Source of the DNA: Anaerolineales bacterium
GTDB taxonomy: Bacteria > Chloroflexota > Anaerolineae > 4572-78 > J111
Direction of reading: 5' to 3'
Assembly (NCBI GenBank): GCA_012032575.1
Contig: JAAUSP010000159.1
Coordinates: forward strand, 1-13,548
Length of the DNA: 13,548 nt
The position numbers and the translations under genes were made by a program. Positions 13,448-13,548 of the stretch are shown in pieces. Below the pieces are notes generated by a model that was not told the DNA's origin, did no database searches, and saw only the letters and a program-made list of their open reading frames with translations. Each line of letters opens with the position of its first letter. Position 1 is the stretch's first letter.

Positions 13448-13509
13448 GGAAGGCTGGAAGGCTGGAAGGCTGGCAAATTTCCACCAGCCTTCCAGCCTTC
13501 CAACCTTCC
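13448..13509. repeat. Inverted array of 8-base repeats (GGAAGGCT) after the CBS gene
   Basis: The left arm (13448-13473) is three tandem GGAAGGCT units plus GG. The right arm (13484-13509) is its reverse complement with one mismatch in 26. The loop is 10 bases, CAAATTTCCA. It lies 17 bases after the CBS-gene stop and could act as a transcript end, but the following TATAAAAATT is only weakly T-rich. Beyond it (13510-13548) nothing is recognised. Confidence 0.88.
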
Positions 13510-13548
13510 TGGGTTATAAAAATTGCCATATTGAATATCAATCCTCAT

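Noticed and set aside
13448..13509. CRISPR-like array in the GGAAGGCT or ATCTCCA repeats
   Set aside because: Repeat units are 7-8 bases with no spacers and are arranged as inverted arms. No cas gene is present.

Overview
The window looks like a piece of a bacterial chromosome of roughly 55% GC, most likely from an uncultivated member of the Chloroflexota (Anaerolineae-like). That placement is inferred from gene content: a transcarboxylase-type gene set, a kinase-ATPase-TPR giant, a URO-D-like enzyme, an LpqC-type esterase behind a ribbon-helix-helix regulator, and intergenic spaces full of dispersed palindromes. No ribosomal or phylogenetic marker gene is present.

Layout. (1) Positions 1-250 (+) hold the C-terminal end of a class III adenylate/guanylate cyclase domain with a one-base frameshift. 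(2) Positions 470-4938 (-) hold a five-gene cluster read right to left: bioY (biotin uptake), a 12S/PccB-like carboxyltransferase (frameshifted once), a 72-residue epsilon/OadG-tail-like subunit, a biotin carrier protein and a 5S/OadA-like carboxyltransferase. Together these resemble methylmalonyl-CoA:pyruvate transcarboxylase (12S + 1.3S + 5S) with its own biotin importer. Neither a biotin carboxylase nor a sodium-pump membrane subunit is present in the window. (3) Positions 4939-5517 are noncoding: a structured bioY leader with a terminator-like hairpin, several inverted repeats, a strong minus-strand terminator and a tRNA promoter. (4) tRNA-Arg(UCU) lies at about 5518. (5) Positions 5598-7487 (-) hold a PHB-depolymerase-family esterase preceded by a ribbon-helix-helix regulator. 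The regulator's near-consensus promoter is overlapped by a 22-bp palindrome, a good candidate autoregulatory operator. (6) Positions 7693-11376 (-) hold one very large Ser/Thr kinase + AAA ATPase + TPR protein, broken into four open frames by three one-base indels. (7) Positions 11643-12782 (-) and 12936-13430 (+) hold a divergent pair, a URO-D superfamily protein and a CBS-pair protein, each with its own sigma70-type promoter.

Two themes cut across the window. First, single-base indels interrupt three otherwise well-preserved genes at five sites, and a sixth may affect the tRNA acceptor stem. All but one look like missing bases, several in short homopolymers. This points to base-level assembly error rather than gene decay. 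Second, intergenic spaces hold six palindromic elements of at least four kinds. Three copies belong to one modular family, one of them inverted and lodged inside the carboxylase operon. I found no CRISPR array, transposase, prophage or defence island. The best candidates for something undescribed are the bioY leader RNA, the modular palindromic repeat family and the RHH operator.
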